Assembly: GCA_002294665.1 (NCBI GenBank) | Contig: DBFQ01000003.1 | Span: 16,893-55,661 of the forward strand | Reading direction: 5' to 3' | From: Candidatus Aminicenantes bacterium UBA876 | Lineage (GTDB): Bacteria > Acidobacteriota > Aminicenantia > UBA2199 | DNA length: 38,769 nucleotides | Shown here: piece by piece, positions 8,306 through 17,257 of the stretch | Layout of the letters: each line of letters starts with the position of its first letter | Numbering within the stretch: position 1 is the stretch's first letter | The notes under the pieces: model-generated | Seen by the model: the letters and a program-made list of their open reading frames with translations, nothing else | Databases searched by the model: none | What the model was told of the DNA's origin: nothing | Translations under genes and position numbers: made by a program

Positions 8306-9408
8306 AAATCACGGCGGAGGCTCCGGGAAGAATCTGCCTTTTCGGGGAGCACCAGGACTATCTCGGGTTCCCCGTCATCGCGGCGGCCATTGACCGCACC
8401 ATCGTGGTCCAGGGAGTGGTGAAATCCACCCCCGGGGCCCTGGTTGAGTTGCCGGACATCGATTCGCGCGAAGAATTCAGCCTGCCCCCCGATCAATACG
8501 TCCATTCGCGGGATTACCTGCGCAGCGGCGCCCGGGTGTTGTCGCGACAGGGCTTGCCCGGTCCGCTCGGCGTGAGTGCGGTTGTGCGCGGCACCATCCC
8601 CATCCAGTCCGGGACATCCTCTTCTTCCGCCCTGGTCGTGGCCTGGATGGGCTTTCTGCTTGCCGCGGGGCGGGGCGGAACGGGAGGGCCGCGCATGGAT
8701 CCCGGACGGGTGGCGGAACTGGCGTATGCGGCCGAGGTGACGGAGTTCGGTGAAAGCGGCGGCCGCATGGATCATTACGCTTCCGCTCTCGGCGGCGTGA
8801 TTTACCTGGAAAGCGAGCCCGCGGTGCGCTGGGAAGCGTTACCGGCACGGCTGGAGGAGTTTGTGCTTGGCGATTCACGGCAACCCAAGGATACATTGCG
8901 CACCCTGGCCCGCCTGAGTAATGGCCAGAAAGAAGGTCTGCGCCAGGCCGCGCAAGCGGCGGGCGTGGACAATTGGCGGCAATTGACCCCGGAACATGCG
9001 GCAGATACTTTGAGCGCGGTGGATCCCGCCCTGCGGGATTATGCCGGGGCCGCGATCGAGAATCACTGGCTCACACGCAAAGCCGCGGAAGTGATGCGTT
9101 CCCCCCGTGCGGATGACGGGCGGCTGGCGGACCTGATGAACCGCCTGCAAACGTTGCTGCGCGATCGTTTGCGGGTATCGACCCCACGGCTGAACGCCAT
9201 GGTTGACGCCAGCCTGAATGCCGGTGCCCTGGCGGCCAAGATCAACGGTTCCGGGGAGGGCGGATGCATGTTCGCCTGGTGTCCGGGGAAACGCGAGGCC
9301 GTGATGGAGGCGATTCGACGGACCGGTGCTACGGCCATGCCCATTGATATTGGTCCCGGCCTCAGGGTGCACGTGGAACGAGGCGGGAAAATGAGAGAAA
9401 AACCATGA
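8302..9408 (+). CDS. GHMP-family sugar kinase (galactokinase/mevalonate-kinase-like)
   Basis: This 368-residue protein has all three GHMP motifs: APGRICLFGEHQDY at 7-20, the ATP loop GTIPIQSGTSSSSA at 97-110, and INGSGEGGCMF near the C-terminus. GGRMDHYASALGG supplies the likely catalytic Asp157. GEHxDY is the substrate-side signature of anomeric sugar kinases such as galactokinase, so phosphorylation of a sugar at C1 is plausible; the sugar is not known. ATG 8302 overlaps the preceding stop (ATGA), and its own stop overlaps the next start (ATGA), so the three genes are translationally coupled. Paired with a nucleotidyltransferase it suggests a salvage route from free sugar to NDP-sugar. Confidence 0.82.
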   Translation: MKITAEAPGRICLFGEHQDYLGFPVIAAAIDRTIVVQGVVKSTPGALVELPDIDSREEFSLPPDQYVHSRDYLRSGARVLSRQGLPGPLGVSAVVRGTIPIQSGTSSSSALVVAWMGFLLAAGRGGTGGPRMDPGRVAELAYAAEVTEFGESGGRMDHYASALGGVIYLESEPAVRWEALPARLEEFVLGDSRQPKDTLRTLARLSNGQKEGLRQAAQAAGVDNWRQLTPEHAADTLSAVDPALRDYAGAAIENHWLTRKAAEVMRSPRADDGRLADLMNRLQTLLRDRLRVSTPRLNAMVDASLNAGALAAKINGSGEGGCMFAWCPGKREAVMEAIRRTGATAMPIDIGPGLRVHVERGGKMREKP

Positions 9409-10313
9409 CCGCCTGCGTGTATTCCCTGGCGCCGGATTCTCTGCACATCGATCCCCGCCGACGCTTGAGCTGGCCTTCCGCTGAGGAGGAGCGCGGCCGC
9501 AGTATGGACAGCCGTTTTCCGGGCATGCCGCTGGTTGTCGTAGATTCACAACGGCGCGTGATCTGGGGTGAGTGCCGCCTGGAATATCTTTTGCAGCAGC
9601 AGGTCGATTGCGTTCCGGTGCTTGAGGTGGATCTGCCGCCGCTGGAGTGCCTTTTCCTGGGATTCAATCTTCTGCAGATGGTTTTTACCGCCAACCTGTA
9701 TGAAAAGCTTTATTTTGCCGCCCTGTCACTTGAGCAGGCGCGGCCCGAGGAGATTCGACGCCGTACCGGATTGGACATTCCCTTGAATCCCTCGCTGATC
9801 GCCCAGTTGCCCGTTTTGCTGAGCGGGGATTTCACGTTCCTGCTGCGGGAGGGGCGACTCGCCCTGCCGGCGGCACGAGAACTGGCCGCCCTGCCGGCAG
9901 AGGCACGCCGCCCCCTGGTTGAATTGATCACGGATGTGCATTTCACCGCCTCCCAGGGTCTGAAGCTGATTTCCATGACCAGAGAGATCATGGCTCGAGA
10001 CGGATGCGGCATGGTTGAGGTCCTGACCCGTGCCGGTATTGATTCCGCGTGCCGCACGCAACGTCCGGCCGAGGCGGTGCTAGAGCGCCTGGAAGCGGAG
10101 CGTTTCCCCATGGTTGCGGCAGAGGAAAAAGCGTGGCGCCGGCAAGTGGAAAGACTGCAATTGCCGCCGCATATCCGGGTGCGTCACGCGCCTTTTTTTG
10201 AACCGCCGGGGGTTGAAGTGAATCTGCATCTGGCCGACCTCGATGAGCTGCACCGCTTGCTGCTCCGGCTCGGGCGGGATGGGAAAGATCCCGGCGGCCG
10301 TGGCGACGGTTGA
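9405..10313 (+). CDS. Divergent ParB-like protein
   Basis: The 302-residue protein resembles ParB/Spo0J-type folds. PLVVVDSQRRVIWG followed by ECRLEYLLQQ and VPVLEVD matches the layout of the N-terminal ParB domain, but the usual GxRR pocket is altered to GECR. A later segment (RLALPAARELAALP and following) resembles the helical DNA-binding part. ParB domains can hold CTP and DNA, and relatives serve as sulfiredoxin-like enzymes or regulators; which applies here cannot be read from sequence. It is coupled by ATGA to the GHMP kinase gene, so it may regulate or assist the sugar pathway. No parS-like repeats or adjacent parA were seen; the ParA-family gene is 9.5 kb away. Confidence 0.55.
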   Translation: MTACVYSLAPDSLHIDPRRRLSWPSAEEERGRSMDSRFPGMPLVVVDSQRRVIWGECRLEYLLQQQVDCVPVLEVDLPPLECLFLGFNLLQMVFTANLYEKLYFAALSLEQARPEEIRRRTGLDIPLNPSLIAQLPVLLSGDFTFLLREGRLALPAARELAALPAEARRPLVELITDVHFTASQGLKLISMTREIMARDGCGMVEVLTRAGIDSACRTQRPAEAVLERLEAERFPMVAAEEKAWRRQVERLQLPPHIRVRHAPFFEPPGVEVNLHLADLDELHRLLLRLGRDGKDPGGRGDG

Positions 10314-10338
10314 TATCCGGCCGACGTTGATTTATAAT
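10310..10338 (+). promoter_or_regulatory. Sigma70-type promoter for the DUF948/YtxH genes (and possibly enolase)
   Basis: TTGATA (10310-10315) and a perfect TATAAT (10333-10338) are 17 nt apart. Initiation near 10345 leaves a 20-nt leader with GGAG before ATG 10365. The -35 box overlaps the end of the ParB-like gene. Confidence 0.7.
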
Positions 10339-10364
10339 AAATAGGGAGTTCCGGAGAAGTCAAA

Positions 10365-10736
10365 ATGGGAACAGCTGCCACGATTGTTGTCTTTATTGTC
10401 GCCTTGTTGATTTCAGTGGGCTTTCTCTTGCTGGTGCTGACCCTGGTCCCGGCAATCAACCAGCTGCGCCTGCTGATGGCCGACCTGGCAAAAACTTCTG
10501 AAGAAGCCCGGGAACTGACGGTCAAGCTTCAGCAAATTGCGGACCGGGTGGATGGAGAGGCGGAAAAAGTGGGCGAAATCATTGAATCATCCAAAAAATC
10601 GCTCCACGTGGTGGCCAGGACCCTCAACCTGGTGAACCGGAATGTCCTGCGCAAATCCGCCGGAGTCATGGCCCTTATCCCGGCTTTCCGCTTCGGCTGG
10701 AACATGGTGCGAAAAAGCAAAGGAGGTCGATCATGA
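10365..10736 (+). CDS. DUF948-like membrane-anchored coiled-coil protein
   Basis: A 123-residue protein with one N-terminal membrane helix (about 5-31), a long helical segment with coiled-coil character (about 33-85) and a basic tail. This layout matches DUF948/YtxG-type proteins. It overlaps by four bases (ATGA) the gene of a YtxH-like protein, the same pairing seen in Bacillus general-stress loci. Function is not established. An envelope-stress or membrane-organisation role is inference. GGAG lies about 9 nt upstream of the ATG. Confidence 0.7.
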   Translation: MGTAATIVVFIVALLISVGFLLLVLTLVPAINQLRLLMADLAKTSEEARELTVKLQQIADRVDGEAEKVGEIIESSKKSLHVVARTLNLVNRNVLRKSAGVMALIPAFRFGWNMVRKSKGGRS

Positions 10737-11074
10737 CTGAAAGAAACGGTTTTGTTTCCACAATGTTTACTTTTTTTACCGGAGCCGCGATCGGCGCGGG
10801 TTTCGCCCTGCTGTTCGCGCCGCAGTCCGGACAGGAAACCCGGCGTAAAATCCGGGAAGCGGGTAATCAGTTGTCCGAGGATGCCCGGGAAAGTTACGAA
10901 CGTCTTTCGCGGGATGCGCAAAAAGTAGTGGAGCAGGTCAAAGCCACTTCCGAAAACACCATCGCCCAGGTAAAAACCCTGATCAATGATGCCAAGAGCG
11001 GCATCAAGGGCGACGCTGAAGTGGAAACACCGCGGCCGACCAAGACCACACGCAGCCGTTCCAGTAAAAGCTGA
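10733..11074 (+). CDS. YtxH-like small membrane protein
   Basis: A 113-residue protein. A short hydrophobic glycine/alanine segment (FFTGAAIGAGFALLFAPQSG, about 14-33) is followed by ETRRKIREAG, the characteristic YtxH junction, and then by an amphipathic coiled-coil helix to about residue 90. The C-terminus is basic and Ser/Thr/Arg rich. ATG overlaps the preceding stop (ATGA) after an AAAGGAGG site. It is presumably membrane-bound and acts with the preceding DUF948-like protein; the biochemical role is unknown. Confidence 0.75.
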   Translation: MTERNGFVSTMFTFFTGAAIGAGFALLFAPQSGQETRRKIREAGNQLSEDARESYERLSRDAQKVVEQVKATSENTIAQVKTLINDAKSGIKGDAEVETPRPTKTTRSRSSKS

Positions 11075-11107
11075 TTGCCGGCTTTTCTTTGCCGGGAGGA
11101 GCTGTAA

Positions 11108-12397
<1,290 letters not shown>

Positions 12398-12424
12398 GAT
12401 TTTGCGGACGTTTCAACCCGTTAC

Positions 12425-15076
12425 GTGACCGACTGGATACACATTCGCGGCGCGCGAACTCATAATCTGCGCAATATCGATCTCGATATCCCCAGGGGCC
12501 GTATCGTCTGCCTGGTCGGCGTGGCCGGGGCGGGCAAATCGTCTCTGGCCTTTTCCACACTCTACGCCGAAGGGTACTCCCGCTACATGGAATCGATCTC
12601 TCCCTATATCCGCCAGTTCCTGGACAAAGTCGAAAAGCCGCCCCTGGACAGTGTCAGTGGATTGCCGCCCGCGGTTGCCGTGCGTCATCGCAGCCCGGTG
12701 CGGAATCCGCGTTCAACCGTGGCCACGTTTGTTGATCTTTACGACTACCTGCGCATTCTTTACGCGCGCGGCGCCGATTTCTTCTGCCCCGCCTGCGGTC
12801 TTTCGCTGCGTCGCTGGAATGTCGATGAAATCGTGGCGGACCTTTTCCGGACAATGTCGGGTCAGGTTCAGATCGCTTTCGACTATTGTGGTGACATTCC
12901 GTTTCTGGTCAACCGGGGATATTATTTTTACCTTGACCAGGGCAAGCCGGAACGTTTGAACGGATCCCTGGCCCACAAGGATATCCGCGTACTCCTGGAT
13001 CAGGTTGAAATCAGCGAAAGTCGGCGCGGGCGGTTGTTTGAAGCGGTTGACCGGGCATTCGCCCTGGGCCGTGAACAGGTGGTGGTGATCTGGAACGGCA
13101 AAACCCGGATCTATCCGGTCAGCCTGCGTTGTCCCAACTGCAATCTGGCCTACGCGGATCCGGACGAGAACCTCTTTTCATTCAACAGCCCGCGCGGCGC
13201 CTGCCCCCGCTGTCGCGGCTACGGGGATCTTCCGGAGCCGGATCCGGCCAAAATTTTTGATCCGCAACTCTCCCTGGCGGACGGGGCGATACGGCCCTTG
13301 CGTACATCCATTCACACATCGTTCCGCGAAAAGCTGCTGGCTGCGGCGGAAAAGCGCGGCGTGGATACCCGGCGGCCATTCGCGCAGTTGCCGCAGGACC
13401 AGCAGCACCTGATCCTGAACGGAGCCGAGGAATTCCCCGGGGTGATCGATTGGTTCCACTTTCTCAAAACCAAGCAGTACAAAGTGCAGGCGCGGGTGCT
13501 GCTCAGCCGCTATTCTTCTTATCGGCCCTGCCCGGAATGCCATGGGGCCAGGTTGAACGCCGAAGCGTTGGCATACCGCATTCATGGTCGAAACATTGCG
13601 GAATTGACGGCGCTGAACATTGCTCAGGCGCGGCGGTTTTTCGCCGACCTCGATGAACGTGAGTTTGCGCGCAGGGTCACTCCGGATGTGTTTGCTGAAA
13701 TCCGGGCCCGCCTCGAATACCTGGATCGCAGCGGCTTGGGCTATCTGACCCTGGATCGCCTGACCCTGACTCTTTCCCGCGGCGAACAGCAACGCTTGAA
13801 CATGGCTTTCATCCTGGGCTCGACCCTGTCGGACTCGCTACTGATCCTGGATCAGCCTTCAGCCGATATCCATCCGGCGGAAAGGCATCGGATAATCAAG
13901 TTTCTGAGGGGGTTGCGCGCGGCCGGGAATACCGTGGTCATGATCGAGCATGACGCGGAGTTGATCCGTTGCGCAGACTGGGTAGTGGAATTGGGGCCCG
14001 GAGCCGGAGTCGCCGGCGGAAAAGTCATTTTTTCCGGGCCCGTCAAACAATTCCTGCAGGCGCGGCAGTCTTTGACTCAGCAGCGCATCCACGATTCAAT
14101 CACCATTGCCCCCGCCCCTGCCCCCGCCGCATCCATGCTGGAATTTCATGGATTGTCGGCCCATAACCTCAAGCATATCGATATCCGGTTTCCCCGCGCG
14201 GGTCTGACCATGGTGTGCGGGCTGAGCGGAGCGGGGAAAACGTCGCTGTTGGAGCAGGAACTGGGCGATCGCCAGCCGAGGCCGCGCGGAATCGCGGCAG
14301 TCGAATACGTGGATCCGGATGTGTCTGCCGCGGCTTCCCGTTCCGCGGTAGCTGCTTTCATGGGCATCCAGACGGTGCTCCGGGACTGGTTCGCCGCCAG
14401 TCCGGCGGCCGCCCGCCTGGGGTATACCCCCGGTCATTTTTCTTCCCATTCTCCCCGCGGGCGCTGTCCGGTCTGCCATGGCAAATCGGGAAGGGAAGTG
14501 GAAATGCAGTTTTTGCCGCCGGTCTGGATTCCCTGTTCCGAATGCGGCGGTTCGGGCTTGAAGCGGGATTCCCTGAAAATCCGCGTCCAGGGGAGAAACC
14601 TGGTGGAATGGCTGGACCTGACCGTATCTGAAGCAAAAAGCGACCTGATGGAAATCCTGCCTGCCGCGGGGAAAATCCTGGCCTCACTGGAAGAAAACGG
14701 CCTGGGTTACCTGCGTCTTTCCCAGGCTTTGAACGCCATGTCCGAAGGAGAGCGTCAACGCCTGAAGCTCTGCAGGCACCTGATCAACACCGGATCCGCG
14801 ACACTGTACCTGGTGGATGATCCGTCTTACGGCCTGCATCCGGTCGACCTGGATCACGTAACCGGACTGTTGCGGCGTTTGACGTCTTGCGGGCACACCG
14901 TGGTGGTGGCCGATCACAACCTGAAATTGCTGGCGGCGTGTGATTGGGTGATCGAACTCGGGCCCGGAGGCGGGGATAAGGGCGGCCGGTTGGTATTCCA
15001 GGGATCGGTCAACGATTTTGTAGCCCGCGCCATGTCGCCGACTGCGATTGAATTAAAAAAAAAGTGCCGGCCTTGA
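12425..15076 (+). CDS. Divergent UvrA paralogue (ABC-type excinuclease A-like ATPase)
   Basis: The 883-residue protein (canonical UvrA is about 940) has the UvrA architecture. Walker A1 is GVAGAGKSS (32-40) and Walker A2 GLSGAGKTS (599-607). Zinc cysteine pairs lie at 236/239 with 260/263 and at 681/684 with 704/707, with further CxxC at 121-124 and 369-372. Signatures are LSRGEQQRL (450-458) and MSEGERQRL (772-780) instead of LSGGE. Walker B1 reads LLILDQPS, with Gln477 at the catalytic-Glu position; Walker B2 reads LYLVDDPS, with Asp799 there. The H-loop histidines (509, 831) are kept. ATP hydrolysis may therefore be slow or absent. A UvrB-binding-like region (about 130-225) seems retained. 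Start is GTG 12425 with no clear ribosome site, 27 nt after eno. Whether it serves excision repair or another role is open. Confidence 0.85.
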   Translation: MTDWIHIRGARTHNLRNIDLDIPRGRIVCLVGVAGAGKSSLAFSTLYAEGYSRYMESISPYIRQFLDKVEKPPLDSVSGLPPAVAVRHRSPVRNPRSTVATFVDLYDYLRILYARGADFFCPACGLSLRRWNVDEIVADLFRTMSGQVQIAFDYCGDIPFLVNRGYYFYLDQGKPERLNGSLAHKDIRVLLDQVEISESRRGRLFEAVDRAFALGREQVVVIWNGKTRIYPVSLRCPNCNLAYADPDENLFSFNSPRGACPRCRGYGDLPEPDPAKIFDPQLSLADGAIRPLRTSIHTSFREKLLAAAEKRGVDTRRPFAQLPQDQQHLILNGAEEFPGVIDWFHFLKTKQYKVQARVLLSRYSSYRPCPECHGARLNAEALAYRIHGRNIAELTALNIAQARRFFADLDEREFARRVTPDVFAEIRARLEYLDRSGLGYLTLDRLTLTLSRGEQQRLNMAFILGSTLSDSLLILDQPSADIHPAERHRIIKFLRGLRAAGNTVVMIEHDAELIRCADWVVELGPGAGVAGGKVIFSGPVKQFLQARQSLTQQRIHDSITIAPAPAPAASMLEFHGLSAHNLKHIDIRFPRAGLTMVCGLSGAGKTSLLEQELGDRQPRPRGIAAVEYVDPDVSAAASRSAVAAFMGIQTVLRDWFAASPAAARLGYTPGHFSSHSPRGRCPVCHGKSGREVEMQFLPPVWIPCSECGGSGLKRDSLKIRVQGRNLVEWLDLTVSEAKSDLMEILPAAGKILASLEENGLGYLRLSQALNAMSEGERQRLKLCRHLINTGSATLYLVDDPSYGLHPVDLDHVTGLLRRLTSCGHTVVVADHNLKLLAACDWVIELGPGGGDKGGRLVFQGSVNDFVARAMSPTAIELKKKCRP

Positions 15077-15100
15077 CAAATGGAAAATTCTCTCTATAAA
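15073..15100 (+). promoter_or_regulatory. Promoter for the acidic-protein/atp operon
   Basis: A perfect TTGACA (15073-15078) overlaps the UvrA-like stop codon, and TATAAA (15095-15100) follows after 16 nt. The leader of roughly 25 nt holds AAGGAG (15121-15126) before ATG 15133. Confidence 0.7.
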
Positions 15101-15132
15101 TACTAAATTGTATCTGGAAAAAGGAGCTGGCA

Positions 15133-15492
15133 ATGCAGGAAATCGAGATCCTCTCGTGGACCACACTGGACGCGCTGAAAGAAGCCGCCACGCGCGTCAT
15201 CGATTCCATCGGCAATCTGGACACCGACGAACAGATGTCTCTGTTCTGCGCCATTGAAGAAGACTACCTGGAACTTCATTACAGTGAACTGGAAGCCAAT
15301 TACCTGAGACGCTTTGACGATGAGGATGAATTGTTCAAGCACATTGCCAAGCGCCGGGAAGAATTGGGCGAAGCGGAAGAAGAGGCAATGGAGTACTTTG
15401 AAGACGACGATGACGCCTTCAACCGGGATGAAGAGGAAGACGATCTGGATGGATACAATATCCGCTCCGACGAAGATGATGATACCTTCTGA
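15133..15492 (+). CDS. Small highly acidic protein of unknown function
   Basis: This 119-residue protein has 43 Asp/Glu by my count. The first 75 residues look helical (DALKEAATRVIDSIGNL and on), and the last 35 are almost continuous acidic runs with few hydrophobics, hence likely disordered. No family recognised. It starts at ATG 15133 with AAGGAG six bases upstream and its own strong promoter, and it ends 6 nt before atpZ, so it is the first gene of the transcript carrying the F0 genes. Real coding is supported by the ribosome site, promoter and spacing. A link to ATP-synthase assembly is only suggested by position. Confidence 0.7.
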   Translation: MQEIEILSWTTLDALKEAATRVIDSIGNLDTDEQMSLFCAIEEDYLELHYSELEANYLRRFDDEDELFKHIAKRREELGEAEEEAMEYFEDDDDAFNRDEEEDDLDGYNIRSDEDDDTF

Positions 15493-15498
15493 TCTGGG

Positions 15499-15747
15499 AT
15501 GGCGGAGCGGAAGGAAACGGATCGCGTAGTTCAAGGGAATGATCCGGGCCGGTCGCGACGGGCCTGGGTTGATTACTCCAGCGTGGGTCTCATGTTCCCG
15601 ATTTCCATCGCGGTGGGATTGGCTATCGGGTATCTACTCGACCGCTGGCTGTCCACGGCGCCGATCCTGACCATTCTGTTCGTGCTGTACGGGGTCGCCG
15701 CCGGGTTTGTCAACCTCTACAAAGTCACACGCCGCCATGAAAAATGA
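15499..15747 (+). CDS. atpZ: AtpZ/AtpI-type small membrane protein of the ATP synthase operon
   Basis: An 82-residue protein with two hydrophobic segments: about 27-45 (SVGLMFPISIAVGLAIGYLL) and 52-73. The G-Y-LLDRWL junction between them is typical of the AtpZ/AtpI-related family encoded at the start of F-type ATPase operons. Members are thought to help c-ring assembly or Mg2+ supply. The start is 6 nt after the acidic-protein gene, and the 3' end overlaps the next gene by 11 nt, so translation is probably coupled. Confidence 0.78.
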   Translation: MAERKETDRVVQGNDPGRSRRAWVDYSSVGLMFPISIAVGLAIGYLLDRWLSTAPILTILFVLYGVAAGFVNLYKVTRRHEK

Positions 15748-16141
15748 ACCCAAGGGCGCCGCGCTGCAGCGCATCAAGCGCATCGCGATGGTGCTGACGG
15801 TGATCGTCGTGGTGGCAGCGGCGGCTTGTACTCAATCCTGGCTGTGTAGTATAATCACTTTTTCGGCTGCCGTGATCGCCCAACTGGGTTTTCTGCTGCT
15901 GATTCGAGCCCTTGATCGGTACATGCGGATGCGCCGGGGCATGGCCCATTTCTACATGGTGGCCCTGGCCAAACTGGCTGGTATCGTGGCGTTCTTTTTC
16001 ATCGCCAGCCGTGTTTCCGAGCAGGCGGTATTGTTTTTCCTGCTGGGTCTTTCGGTGGTGGTGATGGCCGTCCTGATTGAGGGAGGGATTCAACTGCTGA
16101 GGAGTCTGACCCATGGAAGAACACAAGCTAATCATCGTTGA
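15737..16141 (+). CDS. atpI: ATP synthase subunit I
   Basis: A 134-residue protein with four hydrophobic stretches, matching the ATP synthase I-chain family. These proteins help assemble the c ring and are not part of the finished enzyme. I chose ATG 15737 (MKNEPKGAALQRIKR), which overlaps the atpZ stop by 11 nt, rather than an upstream in-frame ATG at 15707 inside atpZ. The 3' end overlaps atpB by 29 nt. Position between atpZ and atpB supports the call more than sequence, because this family is poorly conserved. Confidence 0.7.
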   Translation: MKNEPKGAALQRIKRIAMVLTVIVVVAAAACTQSWLCSIITFSAAVIAQLGFLLLIRALDRYMRMRRGMAHFYMVALAKLAGIVAFFFIASRVSEQAVLFFLLGLSVVVMAVLIEGGIQLLRSLTHGRTQANHR

Positions 16142-16832
16142 CTGGGTCAACGGATTGTTGCGAGGCCTGCTGGGGCTGTTCGGCATCCACCCCGAAAACC
16201 ATGACCTGATCCCATCCCATGTGGTGATGGCATTGCTGGTCACCGCGCTGCTGATTACTCTCTTTCGCCTGGGTTCGCGCCACTTTGAGTTGTTCCCCGG
16301 CCGGTTGCAGGCGTTGATGGAGATGATTTACCGCGGCTTTCGCTCCCTGGTGGACGACGTGATCGGTCCGGAGGGGCGCCGGTTTATCCCCGCCCTCGGC
16401 ACGGTGGGTCTGTTTATCGCCAGCTGCAACCTGCTGGGCTTGCTGCCGGAATTGGCTTCGCCGACAGCGAACCTGAATGTGACCGTGGGCTGCGCGGTTT
16501 TTATTTTTATCTATTACCATTACCAGGGGGTCCGCCGACACGGCCTGTTGAAGTACATGCGCAGTTTCGCCGGCCCCGTGTGGTGGATGGCCCCGCTTTT
16601 TGTTCCCATCGAGGTGATCTCGCATTTTTCCCGCCCCCTGTCGCTCTCGATGCGTCTTTTCGGCAATATCTTCGGCGAAGACCTGGTGATCATTATCATC
16701 GCCTCGCTCGTGCCTTTTATCGCTCCCCTGCCGATGATGGGACTGGCCGTGTTCACCTCTCTACTGCAGGCGTTTATCTTTGTCATGCTGTCGGCCATCT
16801 ACCTAGCGGGAGCCATGGAATCGGAACATTAA
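16113..16832 (+). CDS. atpB: F-type ATP synthase subunit a
   Basis: A 239-residue, five- or six-span membrane protein. The stator subunit a provides the ion half-channels against the c ring. The essential Arg181 lies in SRPLSLSMRLFGNIFGED, matching the SxxLRLFGN motif of E. coli subunit a (Arg210). It begins 29 nt inside atpI and is followed after 16 nt by atpE. GGGAG-like purines occur upstream of ATG 16113. The usual next genes (atpF, atpH, atpA, atpG, atpD, atpC) are not here, so the ATP synthase genes are split in this genome. Confidence 0.93.
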   Translation: MEEHKLIIVDWVNGLLRGLLGLFGIHPENHDLIPSHVVMALLVTALLITLFRLGSRHFELFPGRLQALMEMIYRGFRSLVDDVIGPEGRRFIPALGTVGLFIASCNLLGLLPELASPTANLNVTVGCAVFIFIYYHYQGVRRHGLLKYMRSFAGPVWWMAPLFVPIEVISHFSRPLSLSMRLFGNIFGEDLVIIIIASLVPFIAPLPMMGLAVFTSLLQAFIFVMLSAIYLAGAMESEH

Positions 16833-16848
16833 TTCAGGAGGATCATAG

Positions 16849-17193
16849 ATGAAAAAGAAATTAATGTTGACCCTGATCGTCTTTGCCGCGATGAGCGTGC
16901 TCATGCCGGCGGCGGAGAACGAAGTCCGTAACGTCCCCGACGCCACGCCGCTTTTCCTGTGGTCGATCATCGTGGGCGTGGCGGCTTTGGCCTTGACCGC
17001 CATCCTGGCGGCTTTTGCTCAATCCAAAGCCATTCGTACGGCCGCGGACAATATCGGTCGCAATCCGGCAGCCGGGGACACCATTCGTACGGTGCTGATT
17101 ATCGGACTGGCTCTGATTGAATCCCTGGTGATTTACGTGTTGTTGATTGACCTGATCATCTTTTTCGTAAAGTGGGGCAAGTACACTTTCTGA
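16849..17193 (+). CDS. atpE: F-type ATP synthase subunit c with Na+-site signature
   Basis: A 114-residue hairpin protein, longer than usual because of a signal-like N-terminal hydrophobic segment (1-21). Transmembrane helices lie at about 35-58 and 83-108, joined by the conserved loop RNP (71-73). The ion-binding Glu91 is followed by Ser92 and Tyr96, and Gln58 lies 13 residues before Arg71. These spacings equal those of Gln32, Glu65, Ser66 and Tyr70 in the Ilyobacter tartaricus Na+-translocating c subunit, as recalled. Val63 of that protein corresponds to Leu89. The GxGxGxG repeat of helix 1 is instead alanine/leucine-rich (A51, L53, A55, A57). An AGGAGG site precedes ATG 16849. The downstream gene is unrelated, confirming that the F0 cluster ends here. 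Confidence 0.9.
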   Translation: MKKKLMLTLIVFAAMSVLMPAAENEVRNVPDATPLFLWSIIVGVAALALTAILAAFAQSKAIRTAADNIGRNPAAGDTIRTVLIIGLALIESLVIYVLLIDLIIFFVKWGKYTF

Positions 17194-17208
17194 TCGGGTC
17201 GCTGCCGG

Positions 17209-17239
17209 GGGACGGGAGAAAGCGGTTTTCTCCCGTCCC
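17209..17239 (+). terminator. Hairpin at the end of the atp operon
   Basis: A 13-bp perfect stem (GGGACGGGAGAAA, 17209-17221, with TTTCTCCCGTCCC, 17227-17239) and a 5-nt loop, 16 nt after the atpE stop. Only GGTTTG follows, so there is no strong U-tract. It probably separates atpE from yihY or stabilises the atp mRNA. Confidence 0.55.
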
Positions 17240-17257
17240 GGTTTGCCCTGATTAAAC

